From a candidate division KSB1 bacterium (lineage in GTDB: Bacteria > Zhuqueibacterota > Zhuqueibacteria > Zhuqueibacterales > Zhuqueibacteraceae): a stretch of 64,000 bases of DNA. Where the stretch lies: assembly GCA_034506255.1 (NCBI GenBank), contig JAPDPX010000004.1, forward strand, positions 372,001 to 436,000, in the 5' to 3' direction. Numbering within the stretch: position 1 is the first letter of the stretch; the number at the start of each line of letters is the position of its first letter. Both the position numbers and the translations under genes were made by a program. Positions 1 through 8,397 of the stretch are shown in pieces. Under the pieces are notes generated by a model, which worked only from the letters and a program-made list of their open reading frames with translations, ran no database searches and was not told the DNA's origin.

Positions 1-314
1 ACGTTGCCGATGGCCTTGGCCAGAAACAGCAGGCCGCGGTCGAGCGGGGCGATCAGCAGGCCGTGCAGCGAGCCGCGCTCCACTTCGTGAACCATCGAGC
101 GGTGCAGGCCGAGCACGCTTGCGAAGGTGAAGGCCACCCACAGCAGGCCGGGGCCGGCCTCGCGGGTGGCGGTGCTGCCGGTTTCAAAGGTGAAGCTGAA
201 GATCACCACCACAATGAGCGCGAACATCAGCATCGAGGAGAGCAGTTCTTTGGTGCGGAACTCCGAGAGCAGATCCTTCCACACCACCGCCCAGAGCTTG
301 GCCAGCGCGTTCAT
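1..314 (-). CDS. ccmB: Haem exporter permease CcmB (C-terminus cut by window edge)
   Basis: This is the membrane subunit of the CcmAB transporter of system I cytochrome c maturation, which acts in the inner membrane and drives release of haem-loaded CcmE. About 104 residues are visible. They begin MNALAKLWAVVWKDLL, the usual CcmB start with an amphipathic N-terminus. A hydrophobic segment near residues 28-40 and a second near 58-68 follow, then a conserved RSMVHEVERGSLHGLL stretch. The ATG overlaps the ccmA stop (ATGA), so the genes are translationally coupled. The rest lies beyond the left edge. Family assignment rests on this sequence and on the ccmA/ccmH neighbours. Confidence 0.88.
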   Translation of the reverse strand, partial: MNALAKLWAVVWKDLLSEFRTKELLSSMLMFALIVVVIFSFTFETGSTATREAGPGLLWVAFTFASVLGLHRSMVHEVERGSLHGLLIAPLDRGLLFLAKAIGN

Positions 315-1054
315 TGCTCTCCTTTTGCCACCAGATCGAAATAGAGCTTTTGAAAAGCCTGCGGCTCCACTCCGGCGGTGGCGCCCTCCCACACCAGGCG
401 GCCGCGCAGAAAGATCACGGCACGGTCAGCCATTGCCAGACCCTGCTGCAGGTCGTGCGTCACCAGCAGAATGGTGCGGCGCGCGCTGCGCAGTTTTTGC
501 AGCCACTGTGTCAGCATGCCGGCGGCATGTTGATCGAGGCCGGTGTAGGGTTCGTCGAGAAACAGGATGCCGGGGTCGTGCACCATGGCGCGGGCAATGG
601 CAAGGCGCTGCTGCATGCCGCGCGAGAAGGCGCGGACGCGGTCGTGTGCGCGCTTGTCCAGTCCCACCTCGGCGAGCACGGCCCGGACGCGGTCGTGGCG
701 TGCCGGCACATCATAGAGGCGGGCGAAGAACTGCAGATTTTCCGCGGCAGTGAGATCGTCGTAGAGAAACGTCTGGTGGCCGATGACACCGAGTTGCCGG
801 CGGGCGGAAAGCGGCCGGTCGCGCAGCGGCTGGCCGTGAATGAAGATCTCGCCGCTCGTCGGGCGGGTGATCTCAGCGAGAATGCGCAACAAAGTGCTCT
901 TGCCGGCGCCGTTGGGCCCGAAGATGCTCACACACTCGCCGGCAGCCACTTGCAAAGAGATGCCGCGCAGCGCATGAAAGGAGCCGTAGCTTTTGGTCAG
1001 GTTGGTAATTGCGAGAGCGGGCGGCGGCGCCGAGCCGGAAACACTCAGGCTCAT
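311..1054 (-). CDS. ccmA: Haem ABC exporter ATP-binding protein CcmA
   Basis: This is the ATPase subunit of CcmAB; ATP hydrolysis releases holo-CcmE during cytochrome c maturation. From the ATG at 1054 the protein has 247 residues, slightly longer than many CcmA proteins. Walker A (GPNGAGKS) is near residues 46-53, the ABC signature (FSRGMQQ) near 143-149 and Walker B (ILFLDEP) near 163-169; the H-loop THDLQQG follows. The ATG overlaps the upstream gene's stop (ATGA) and has a GGAG about 11 bases upstream. An alternative TTG nine codons earlier is less likely. The gene also overlaps ccmB by 4 bases, so this is a tight operon. CcmA is recognised partly from context, since isolated ABC ATPases look alike. 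Confidence 0.9.
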   Translation of the reverse strand: MSLSVSGSAPPPALAITNLTKSYGSFHALRGISLQVAAGECVSIFGPNGAGKSTLLRILAEITRPTSGEIFIHGQPLRDRPLSARRQLGVIGHQTFLYDDLTAAENLQFFARLYDVPARHDRVRAVLAEVGLDKRAHDRVRAFSRGMQQRLAIARAMVHDPGILFLDEPYTGLDQHAAGMLTQWLQKLRSARRTILLVTHDLQQGLAMADRAVIFLRGRLVWEGATAGVEPQAFQKLYFDLVAKGEQ

Positions 1055-1455
1055 GCCAGACTCGCTCCGCAGGCGCTGCAAAACTTGTCTGCTGCCTGCG
1101 CCGGCTCACCGCATTGGGAACAGAAGCGGGTGGCGGACGCACTGCCGGCAGGCTTGCTGCGGCGGCCGCCCCTGCCGGCGGCCGGCAGCAGCGTGTCCAG
1201 TTGCTTCATGATGTTGATGGCTTCATTCCTGTACTGCTCGCGCAGCAGGGCATGATCTTCCGCCGACAGCTTGCCCATGCGAAAGTCAAAATCGATGTCG
1301 CGGATGGCCGCGTAGATTTCCTCCTTGCGCGCCTGCAAATCTTCCGCCTGATGATTGACGCCGAAGCTGAGTTGCCGCGGGGATTTTTGCAGCAGTGGAT
1401 AGCCGATGAACAGTGCGGTTGCCACAATCAACAGGATGCCGACAACTTCAACCAT
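1051..1455 (-). CDS. Membrane-anchored zinc-ribbon protein in the ccm operon (CcmI-like position)
   Basis: This 134-aa protein has one N-terminal membrane helix (residues about 3-20), a charged helical region about 35-90, and a C-terminal zinc ribbon with two CxxC pairs (CSQCG and CSACG). The start at 1455 is chosen because GGAG lies about nine bases upstream and the helix then begins at once. It sits between ccmH and ccmA and overlaps ccmA by 4 bases, so a role in cytochrome c maturation is inferred. CcmI, a membrane-anchored apocytochrome chaperone, often occupies this place. However, CcmI has TPRs and not a zinc ribbon, so I do not call it CcmI. Confidence 0.75.
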   Translation of the reverse strand: MVEVVGILLIVATALFIGYPLLQKSPRQLSFGVNHQAEDLQARKEEIYAAIRDIDFDFRMGKLSAEDHALLREQYRNEAINIMKQLDTLLPAAGRGGRRSKPAGSASATRFCSQCGEPAQAADKFCSACGASLA

Positions 1456-1471
1456 GAAAGCTCCGTCGTGA

Positions 1472-1975
1472 TTAATTTTGAAACTGGCGAAATTCCTGCT
1501 CGAAGCGGTCGCCATATTCATCGTTGCTGCCGGCTGCCGGGCTGCCGGCTGCCGGCGTCGTCGCCGCGGAACCGCGCTGCCAGCGCGACACCATCCGGAA
1601 GATCAACGCCACGCCGCCGAGCAGCGCGAGGAACGGCAGTACCCACACCGCCAGGTTGAAACCCTGCTTGGTGGGCGCGGACAGGATGCGCTCGCCGTAT
1701 TGCTCCACCATGGCCTGCAACACCTGCTCGCGCGTCTTGCCGGCGGATACCAGTGCAATGACGCGCTCGCTCAGCTCGCGGGATTCGCTGCAGATCATGC
1801 CGCCCAGACAGCCTTGCACCGTCATGCCGCAACCGCAAAAGCACGCGATCTCATTGCGCAGAGCGTTCAAGTAGGCCGGTGGAATGCCGGCCGCGGTGCT
1901 GTCCGGCCGGCCAAACGCCAAAGAGCCGGCGACCAGCCAGAAACCGAAAATCTCAATCCAAAAACGAATGCGCAT
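1472..1975 (-). CDS. ccmH: Cytochrome c maturation protein CcmH/CycL family
   Basis: CcmH is a periplasm-facing thiol protein that helps keep the apocytochrome CxxCH cysteines reduced for haem ligation. From the ATG at 1975 (AGAAGG just upstream) it has 167 residues. A signal/anchor covers about 6-20. A cysteine-rich segment ACFCGCG followed by two more cysteines lies near 45-65. The family hallmark YGERIL..P...GFN..VW follows near 100-120, leading into a second membrane helix and a basic tail. The redox motif is the CxCGC form and not the LRCxxC of proteobacterial CcmH. It is the first visible gene of the leftward ccm operon. A longer open frame upstream lacks a ribosome site. Confidence 0.87.
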   Translation of the reverse strand: MRIRFWIEIFGFWLVAGSLAFGRPDSTAAGIPPAYLNALRNEIACFCGCGMTVQGCLGGMICSESRELSERVIALVSAGKTREQVLQAMVEQYGERILSAPTKQGFNLAVWVLPFLALLGGVALIFRMVSRWQRGSAATTPAAGSPAAGSNDEYGDRFEQEFRQFQN

Positions 1976-2161
1976 TGCCTTCTCGCTGAAGGTCGGGGTG
2001 ATGATGAAAAATGCCAAATCCTGATCGGTTCGCCGATGAGGCAAGCATCCCGCTGCCGGGCTTTGCAGCCGGCCACGTCGCAAAAGCAAAGCCGGCTCCC
2101 AAAGTGGCAGCCGGGCGGTGTTGTGTGCATCGGCCACTAACTCTAACCAAGAAATCGAAGA

Positions 2162-2641
2162 CTAGCAAGTGAAATTTTCCGGGGACAGGCCGCCCAGCCG
2201 CAGCACGATTTTCCACTCCGCCGCTTTGACGCTTTGCACCGACAACCGGCTTTTGCGCACCAGCTCCATCTCCTGCAGACCCGGAGTGCGCTTGATTTGC
2301 TCGAGTGACACCGGCGTCTTGAAATCCGCGCACCAGCGCAAATCCACCATCACCCACACCGGGTGTTCCGGCGTGCTTTTGGGGTCAAAGTAGGGGCTGG
2401 TGCGATCCCAGGCAAAATGGTCCGGATAAGCCTCCCGCACCACCGTCACAATGCCGGTAATGATCTGGGGCTTCACGGCGCTGTGATAGAACAAAACAAG
2501 GTCGCCCTTTTTCATCGCGCGCAGATGGTTGCGCGCCTGATAATTGCGCACGCCCTCCCAGCAGGTGGTTCGGCGCGGGGCGGATTTCAAATCATCCCAG
2601 GAGAAGGTCTCCGGTTCGGTCTTGACCAGCCAATAGGGCAT
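2162..2641 (-). CDS. EVE domain protein (thymocyte nuclear protein 1-like)
   Basis: This 159-aa protein opens with MPYWLVKTEPETFSWDDL, the hallmark of the bacterial EVE/THYN1 family, and continues with WEGVRNYQARN and FYHS, also typical. EVE domains share the PUA-like fold, are thought to bind modified nucleotides, and are found fused to or near RNA- and DNA-modification enzymes. The substrate here is unknown. The ATG at 2641 has GGGAG seven bases upstream; the longer frame upstream lacks this. It is monocistronic, leftward, and divergent from the YjbQ-like gene. Family assignment is firm; the molecular role is not. Confidence 0.9.
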   Translation of the reverse strand: MPYWLVKTEPETFSWDDLKSAPRRTTCWEGVRNYQARNHLRAMKKGDLVLFYHSAVKPQIITGIVTVVREAYPDHFAWDRTSPYFDPKSTPEHPVWVMVDLRWCADFKTPVSLEQIKRTPGLQEMELVRKSRLSVQSVKAAEWKIVLRLGGLSPENFTC

Positions 2642-2711
2642 GGGAAACTCCCGCGTTGCTTTGCTAAAAACCGGCAGGCGCACAGGACCGCCGCACCGAC
2701 GGAAGATCAAC

Positions 2712-2740
2712 TTGACATTTCTGAGTCGATATCATACATT
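2712..2740 (+). promoter_or_regulatory. Sigma-70-type promoter for the YjbQ-like gene
   Basis: A perfect -35 (TTGACA, 2712-2717) is separated by 17 bases from a TACATT -10 (2735-2740). It lies about 100 bases upstream of the start at 2838, between two divergent genes. This is a sequence match only. Confidence 0.6.
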
Positions 2741-2837
2741 GCGCCGCTTTTGAGCTGTTGAAAGCCCCCCCTTTTCAACAACCTCGAGAAGCTCCCATTT
2801 CCTCTGTGAACGTTGAACCGTGATTCGGAGAGCTGCA

Positions 2838-3908
2838 ATGCCTTCTCAGCCGAAGGAAGTGACCCTCGTCCTGACTCCGCAGGCACGCTATGATGTGATC
2901 GATGTCGCGAAGAGAATCCTTGCCGAATTTGGCGACCTTCTTTCCCAGTATCGCAAGACGCTGTACTGCTCCCATCATACCACCGCCGGCTTTTTCGAGC
3001 AAAGCTTCAGCGCCCGCCTCCAGCACAGCCGGGAACACGTCGATCCCTTCATGCGGGCGTTTCAAAAGCTGTTCCCGCCCAATGCCGACTACCATCACGA
3101 CCAGTTGCAGTTGCGTGCCGAGCTGAGCGAGGAGCAACGGCAATGCGAGCCCAGGAACGGGGATTCCCATCTCGCCTACATCGGCTCCGGCCTGAAGAAC
3201 TGTGTCACCTATGTCAACCGGCCGGGCCAGCCGGTATATTTCATCGATCTCGACGGCATTCATGACAACATCGCCCGCACACGGCAGACACGCGCGCTGG
3301 CCTACAACGACGAGCAGGTCGTGCGGCGCGAAAGCTTTGCGGTCCCCGTTTCCAAACACCCGATCGATTCCATCAACCTCAAGGACAGCCGCCTGGGTCT
3401 GATCGACCAGCTCAACTCCTGGGTGGAGGACCATGACATCCAGAAGGGCCGCATCGACATCGCGCTGGGCAGCAGCGAGCGCAACGCCGGCCTGACCGTG
3501 AACGAGTATGAAACCCTGCTCATGCGCCACGATCTCGCCGAGGTGCTGCGCGATCCGCTCAAGTTCATGGCGCGCCAGGGCAAGCACATGCTGCTCGATC
3601 CCAGGGCCATTCCCTGCAAAACCATCAACTACGCCAAATACGACTTTGTGCACCTCTTTAACGAGCTGATGGATGCCTTCCGCGTCAGCGAGTCGGTGGT
3701 CGAACGCATTCTGTCGGCCTTCATTCGCGTGCCGGCAGAACGTTTTCTGCGCATGAAACGCAGCATCAGTTTGCTGGTTTCCGACAGTGAGCAACCCGGC
3801 CGCGGCCGCGTGGTGCAGGGCACCTACCAAAGCCCGATCCTGGTGCAATGGCGCGAGGCCGTCAGGCAGGTGCGTCATCTCCAGGTGACACTCATCCGCT
3901 TCGAATAA
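2838..3908 (+). CDS. YjbQ/UPF0047-like protein with long C-terminal extension
   Basis: The N-terminal half (about residues 1-160 of 356) resembles the YjbQ family (secondary thiamine-phosphate synthase-like): a CSHHTTAGFF motif near 44-53, NADYHHD near 85-91, a GDSHLAYIGSG motif near 109-119, and a closing PVYFIDLDG strand. Normal YjbQ proteins have only about 130-140 residues. Here roughly 195 more follow, with no motif I recognise. The ATG at 2838 has GGAG with a 7-base spacer; a GTG six codons upstream has none. The histidines thought to bind metal in YjbQ are kept, so catalysis is possible, but the substrate is unknown. Confidence 0.72.
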   Translation: MPSQPKEVTLVLTPQARYDVIDVAKRILAEFGDLLSQYRKTLYCSHHTTAGFFEQSFSARLQHSREHVDPFMRAFQKLFPPNADYHHDQLQLRAELSEEQRQCEPRNGDSHLAYIGSGLKNCVTYVNRPGQPVYFIDLDGIHDNIARTRQTRALAYNDEQVVRRESFAVPVSKHPIDSINLKDSRLGLIDQLNSWVEDHDIQKGRIDIALGSSERNAGLTVNEYETLLMRHDLAEVLRDPLKFMARQGKHMLLDPRAIPCKTINYAKYDFVHLFNELMDAFRVSESVVERILSAFIRVPAERFLRMKRSISLLVSDSEQPGRGRVVQGTYQSPILVQWREAVRQVRHLQVTLIRFE

Positions 3909-3931
3909 GCAATCCCACCGGCCGGCGGCGC

Positions 3932-4783
3932 TTAGGTTTTGGCCTTCAGGCAGGCGCGCATCTGGTTGCGCAGCGCCTCGGCCTGACGCGCCGCGGCCTC
4001 GGCAAAATTGCTGCTGCCATCCGCATAGATGATCGCGCGGCTGGCGTTGATCACCGCCAAATTGCCGGCCGCCGTCGCCCCCACCCGCACCGCAGACTCC
4101 AAATCGCCGCCTTGCGCGCCCACACCCGGAATCAGCAGGGGCAGGTGCGGACACTTCTCCCGAATCTTTTGCAACTCGGCGGGATGCGTGGCCCCCACCA
4201 CCAACCCGGCGTTGTCATGCGTGTTCCAGCGCGCCACTTGTTCGGCAACATGCAAATACAGCGGCGTGGCGGTGCCGCCCCCGGGCGGTGCGGGATATTG
4301 TTGAATCCCGCCACTGCCGGGATTGGAGGTGCGGCAGAGAAAGAAGGCACCCCGGGCGGGATTTTCCAAAAAAGGCCGGGCGGCGTCGGCGCCGAGATAG
4401 GGGTTGACGGTGACGGCATCGAAGGGCAATTCCTCAAAGAGGGCACGGGCATACAGGCGCGCGCTGTTGGCGATGTCGCCGCGTTTGGCATCGGCGATGC
4501 GGAGGGTTGTCGCCGGCAGCGCGGCCGCCACTTCCGCGAGCGCGGCCCACCCGAGCGTGCCGAGCGCCTCGAAGAAGGCAAAATTAATCTTGAATGCCGC
4601 AGCAAAGGGGGTGGTGGCCGCGATGATCTCCCGGCAGAAACGCACCAGACCCTGCACCGTGCGCGGCAAGCCGGCCGGCAGTTTTTCGATTTCCGGATCG
4701 AGGCCGACGCACAGCAGGCTCTGGCGGCTGGTTAAAACTTCGCCGAAGCGCGCCGTGAAACTCTTCTCTTCCTGGCGGGACAT
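3932..4783 (-). CDS. pyrF: Orotidine 5'-phosphate decarboxylase (long, type-2 form)
   Basis: This enzyme decarboxylates OMP to UMP, the last step of pyrimidine synthesis. At 283 aa it matches the long subfamily of actinobacteria and others (about 270-290 aa), not the 230-aa E. coli type. The catalytic DAKRGD motif is at 98-103, with a preceding FKINFAFFE segment carrying the conserved Lys and GLDPEIEKLP near residue 27. A phosphate-binding IPGVGAQGGD loop lies near 220. The ATG at 4783 has no clear ribosome site. It is convergent with the YjbQ-like gene (23-base gap) and apparently monocistronic. Confidence 0.93.
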   Translation of the reverse strand: MSRQEEKSFTARFGEVLTSRQSLLCVGLDPEIEKLPAGLPRTVQGLVRFCREIIAATTPFAAAFKINFAFFEALGTLGWAALAEVAAALPATTLRIADAKRGDIANSARLYARALFEELPFDAVTVNPYLGADAARPFLENPARGAFFLCRTSNPGSGGIQQYPAPPGGGTATPLYLHVAEQVARWNTHDNAGLVVGATHPAELQKIREKCPHLPLLIPGVGAQGGDLESAVRVGATAAGNLAVINASRAIIYADGSSNFAEAAARQAEALRNQMRACLKAKT

Positions 4784-5041
4784 GCGGCAATGGTAGAAGA
4801 AAAGCGCGAAAGAAGCAAGGCGAAAGTCCGGGAGAGGCGCCGCGATTGTGGGCAGGGGAGTGTGATCGCGCTGTCACGCATGGACGCCCGTAGTCTGCAA
4901 CGGTTCGTAGTCCCCGCCCCTGGTGGGCGGCTGATGAACCTCATGGCTTCGCGGCTACAACAGTGTTCCACGAGGACGATGACCCTGTAAGGCATCGATT
5001 TGGTTTTAAAGAAACTGCCGGAGGGCACCGCGCCCGGCTCT

Positions 5042-5422
5042 TCAAGGCAGAGACGGCGGGGAGCTGACGTCGTCAGCATCGAGATCGCCGTTCTCCTCCT
5101 TCTCCCACAGCCGCTGCACCAGGTCGAAATCGAAATTGGCGATGTCAGTGCGGTCGACGATGGCCGCGGCATTGATGGCCACCGCGATGCTGATCGCTTC
5201 GCCGACCTCCTCGCGGGTGGCGCCGTAGCGCACGGCCTTGGTGACGTGGCCCTTGAAACAGCCGTGGCAGCCGGCCGCCAGCGAAACTGCCAGCGCAATC
5301 AGTTCTTTGGTCTTGTTGTCGATCACGCTGCGTTCGGCATGATAGAGTTCGTCGTAGAATTCAAGGTACTTCTTTTTGAAGCGGTCGGGAATCATTTCAT
5401 AGGACTTCATGCGTTTGGACAT
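5042..5422 (-). CDS. Carboxymuconolactone decarboxylase / AhpD-family protein
   Basis: This 126-aa alpha-helical protein carries the AhpD-type redox motif CHGCFKGH (residues 52-59), whose two cysteines and histidine form the proton-relay site of alkylhydroperoxidase-like CMD proteins. The start at 5422 is set by GGAG seven bases upstream. The tail is acidic and low in complexity. Most members of this size have unknown substrates; antioxidant or reductase activity is an inference from the CxxC...H motif. No partner peroxiredoxin lies nearby. It stands alone, with about 1.4 kb of non-coding DNA upstream. Confidence 0.87.
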   Translation of the reverse strand: MSKRMKSYEMIPDRFKKKYLEFYDELYHAERSVIDNKTKELIALAVSLAAGCHGCFKGHVTKAVRYGATREEVGEAISIAVAINAAAIVDRTDIANFDFDLVQRLWEKEENGDLDADDVSSPPSLP

Positions 5423-5620
5423 GGCAACTCCTTGAAGGGTCGAATCCGGGAGCATGGCAGAAGCCGGCAAAGCGGCGTTTTTTTGTGATAAGAATGAAGA
5501 ATCGGCCAAACGTTGCAGGCAGAAAAAAATTGCCTCTCCCATTTTTCATCCCACGGACATCCGGTGCGGCACCTGTTGCGATGCCGGCCGGCTGATGGCG
5601 CCGGCATCGCCGGTTCTGTG

Positions 5621-5666
5621 AATAAAACAAAGCTGGCCTGACAAAGCGGAACTTCATCAGGCCAGC
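5621..5666 (-). terminator. Leftward intrinsic terminator-like hairpin
   Basis: A perfect 10-bp stem (5632-5641 with 5657-5666; GCTGGCCTGA arm) has a 15-base loop. On the minus strand it is followed by TTTGTTTTATT. No recognised minus-strand gene ends here, so it either ends an unrecognised transcript or is a relic. A second perfect 10-bp hairpin at 5578-5610 lacks a T tract. Confidence 0.5.
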
Positions 5667-6482
5667 AGGCGCGTGACATTGTGTGTTCCGTTTTTCGCGG
5701 TGGCAACATATCGAATTTTCGGCTGCGGTGCAAGCCCGGGAATGGGCATGATTGCCACGCAGAACGCCCGGGCGGCGGCTTGAAAACCCAACCCGGGCAA
5801 TCCGAAATCAAAAAACAAAAGCACACACACCCGGACGTAAAGCCGCCGAGATAACGCCGCCGTTTATGGCGCGCGCCGACCGGATCAAAATGGCTCTTCA
5901 GCGAGCACGGCGCATCGGGCGCGACATGCAGCATTCAGAAAATTCAAAATCTCAGTTGCGAATGAAGCCATTGCCTGCATCATGGCGCGCGGACAACCGC
6001 GGAAAACAATTTTGTCGAACGCGAGCTGTGTGAAACAGCGTCTGTCCGAAAACGGACCAATCCGGCCGGAGCGAGGTTCCCGAAGCGCCAGGTGTTGTGA
6101 GAACCAGGGGCTCTCTTGCCCACCCAGCCGCTGCAGGAAAATTTTCTGAAAGGCCCGCCGTTTCGCGCACACGCGAATTAATCATCGCCGCAGAATCAGT
6201 TTTGGCCGCCAGGGAGCCGGAGCTGCGAAGTTCTGATGTCGGCGGTGCTGACGCGTGGAATGTGTAGCCCATCGATGTCATGTCGAACCTCAAGGCGGGT
6301 CTGAATATGTTGGCCCGTGATTCACATGTGAAGTTTGTCAACTGCGCTTTGCGCTGAATCGCTCATCCTCCTCCTGGTTGCGCGCAATCCCGACGGGGCT
6401 TTCTGAAACCAGTCGTCAGTTTCGGCAAGACTGTGCCCAGACCGCCCGGGTAACCGTGGCGTTCTGCCAGGCAAAAAAATCC

Positions 6483-6511
6483 TTGACTGTGCTGAACTGG
6501 GATTTTATTAT
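6483..6511 (+). promoter_or_regulatory. Sigma-70-type promoter upstream of the lipoprotein stub
   Basis: TTGACT (6483-6488), a 17-base spacer and TATTAT (6506-6511) lie in an AT-rich patch about 310 bases before the lipoprotein start. They could drive it with a long leader. The evidence is motif only. Confidence 0.5.
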
Positions 6512-6818
6512 AACGTCGCAATTTGATGGGGATGCATGCTTGATCAGCGTAAATTGCACTTGAGGGGTGAGTAACGTCGTGTGCAGAGCCTGGACTGTGG
6601 GGGCTCGCCTTCTTTGGGCTCGGTTCTGCATCTTTCATTCTCACCTGATTTTTTCTCCCAAGCCTCCACAAAAAGTGTTATTCTGAACAACTTGTTCTGT
6701 GCACGAGATCATGTCTCTATGATCTGAATGCTTTTTGACCGTTCCACAGTGCATGGAAGTCGCGGGTGAGCGGCCGGGCAGCACAGTGAATTCGCTGTAT
6801 CTTCAAAAGGGGGGTGTT

Positions 6819-7137
6819 ATGAAACAGATTGGCTTGCTTTTGCTCGTTGTGGTCGCGCTCTTTGCGTGCAGTGACAAGCCCACGCAAGCGTCCATTGAAG
6901 TGGCTGTCAATGCACCGGAGCAAACGGCTGGCGATGATATTGGACCGCTGGGCAAAGACCGGACTTGGGATGTCAGCAAGTATTTCACTGAAGGTGACCA
7001 GGGTGAAGTCTATTGGTATGACCAGGGTCGCTCTGGGTCGGTTTACGTGAGCCGGGACTTGACCAATAATAGCGTTTGGCTCAGAGTCTATCCGAAAACC
7101 AGAAAGTTCGTAATATCAACAACTAAAAGTGTTGTAG
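6819..7137 (+). pseudogene. Small lipoprotein gene truncated by the IS3-family element
   Basis: A lipoprotein start is intact: AAGGGGGG ribosome site, MKQIG with a hydrophobic helix, and lipobox LFAC at about residues 14-17. About 106 native residues are left, including a Trp/Tyr-rich segment (VYWYDQGRSGSVYV). The frame then runs into the insertion sequence at about 7138 and ends in IS-derived codons near 7292. The missing part is not found on the far side of the element, where a different gene's remnant appears, so the insertion was probably followed by deletion. I do not recognise the lipoprotein family. Confidence 0.68.
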
Positions 7138-8012
7138 TGCACCCCATTTTTTGGATACAAAAACGGCCTTTGTTAAGGAACTTTGACTGCGGTTTTGTTT
7201 GTTCCACTGGTTTTCGAATTCGATCGGAGTCAAATAGCCTAAAGCCGAGTGAATTCGTTTTTTGTTGCAAACCTCTTCGAGGAATTTTTTGATTTGTTGG
7301 CGTGCCTGGTGGTAGTCTTGATAGTCAGACAAATCAACCTCTTCCTCCTTGATGGTTCGGATCACGCGCTCGGCGTAACCGTTCTGTGTCGGCTGGCCAA
7401 CTTCCGCCATGCTGATGTCGGCGCCGGCGGCGCGCAGAACATCGATGTATGCCGGGGCGCTATACTGAATGCCCAGATCGGAGTGATGAATCTCCGGCGT
7501 GCCCTTTGACAAGGCCTGGCGCAGCGCAGAAAGCGTCAGACTCAGATCAAGGCTGCGTCCCACATGCCAGCCGCGGATCGCGCGCGTGTAGACGTCGAGA
7601 ATCACCGCGAGATAAACAAACCCATGACGCAACCGAATGTAGGTGATGTCCGCCACCCAAACCTGATCGGGACGAGCCACAGTGAGTTCTGCGACCAGGT
7701 TTGAATAGCGGGGGTGAGAGAATGCACGCTGTTTGTTGTTCGCTTCTTCTTGGGCTTTTTGGCGCGTAATAAGCCCATTTCTTCCCGCATGAGGCGAAGC
7801 ACACGCTTGCGGTTGACGCACCAGTTCTGTCGCTGGAGCATGGCGGTGAGGCGACGATAGCCATAGGTTGGCCACGTCGTTGCCAACTCCAAGATCGCCT
7901 TTTTGAGGCGGCTTTCATCTGGCTCTTTGCTCCGGTAATAAACACTGCTCCGGGGAAAATCTAGCGCCCGGCAAACCGTCTCCACGGGATGGTCTGCAAT
8001 CAACTTCATCAC
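7123..8012 (-). pseudogene. IS3-family transposase OrfB, frameshifted
   Basis: The upstream part starts at an ATG overlapping the OrfA stop and carries the HTH_21-like segment (TYGYRRLTAML). The downstream part has the rve integrase core: DQVWVADITY (first Asp), IHHSDLGIQY (second Asp) and NGYAERVIRTIKEE (catalytic Glu). The two parts are in different frames. The change falls around 7695-7725, close to a run of five C on the minus strand, and fits a single-base deletion. All DDE residues remain, so an assembly error or recent decay is possible. Programmed frameshifting in IS3 elements occurs between OrfA and OrfB, not here. Confidence 0.85.
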
Positions 8013-8397
8013 GACCTCCCGCTTCTGGTGAGATGTGTTTGCAAAATGTTCGAGGCTTTTTTTAAAATCTCAGCTTCCAGAGTTTTTTGCCCCAGCACTC
8101 TTTCCAGCTCTTCGATCCGGGCTTGTTCCGCACTGCGACGGGTGGCGCCATCAAAAAGGCTGGCGGCATTGTTCAGCAAATGACTTTTCCACTGACTGAA
8201 AAGCTGAGGGTTGATCTGGTACTCCCGGCAAACCTCGGCAGCGGACCTGACACCGCTAAGGACTTCCAGCACAACCTGGGCCTTGAAAGAAGGGGTAAAG
8301 TTTCTGCGATTCTTTGACATGATCGTGCTCCCTTGGGTTGGACCAATATAGCCTATTCAGGTATTCTTTAGCAAGAGTGTCCAACTTTATGGGTGCG
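7138..8397 (-). mobile_element. IS3-family insertion sequence, about 1.26 kb, probably inactive
   Basis: This has classic IS3 organisation: OrfA (HTH) and OrfB (DDE integrase) in overlapping frames, flanked by imperfect inverted ends. The left end reads TGCACCCCATTTTTTGGATAC; the right end on the minus strand reads GCACCCATAAAGTTGGACAC. The ends share the GCACCC and TTGGA.AC blocks. No 3-4-bp target duplication is visible (TAG on the left, CTT on the right), which fits a rearrangement after insertion. The ends are approximate; the OrfB stop lies a few bases outside the inferred left end. Confidence 0.85.
8009..8320 (-). CDS. IS3-family transposase OrfA (HTH protein)
   Basis: This 103-aa protein begins MSKNRRNFTPSFKAQVVLE, the standard start of IS3 OrfA/HTH_8 transposases. 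It has the helix-turn-helix (AAEVCREYQINPQLFSQWK, about 28-46) and a C-terminal leucine-zipper-like helix (IEELERVLGQKTLEAEILKK). It binds the terminal repeats and overlaps OrfB by 4 bases (ATGA). It appears intact even though OrfB is broken. Confidence 0.9.
   Translation of the reverse strand: MSKNRRNFTPSFKAQVVLEVLSGVRSAAEVCREYQINPQLFSQWKSHLLNNAASLFDGATRRSAEQARIEELERVLGQKTLEAEILKKASNILQTHLTRSGRS

Larger units (their letters stand above)
5423..6818. other. 1.4-kb gene-poor region upstream of the lipoprotein stub
   Basis: I see no credible coding frame on either strand: the open frames lack ribosome sites, family motifs and typical composition. The region holds two strong hairpins (5578-5610 and 5632-5666), a short GTCCG/CGGAC palindrome near 6045-6058 and a good promoter at 6483-6511. 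It may be decayed coding DNA, since the next 2.3 kb is clearly degenerate, or it may contain an unrecognised RNA. Confidence 0.5.

Noticed and set aside
4811..4860. GAAAGTCCGGG string reminiscent of RNase P RNA
   Set aside because: The surrounding sequence lacks the other conserved P RNA segments and a plausible 300-400-base fold.
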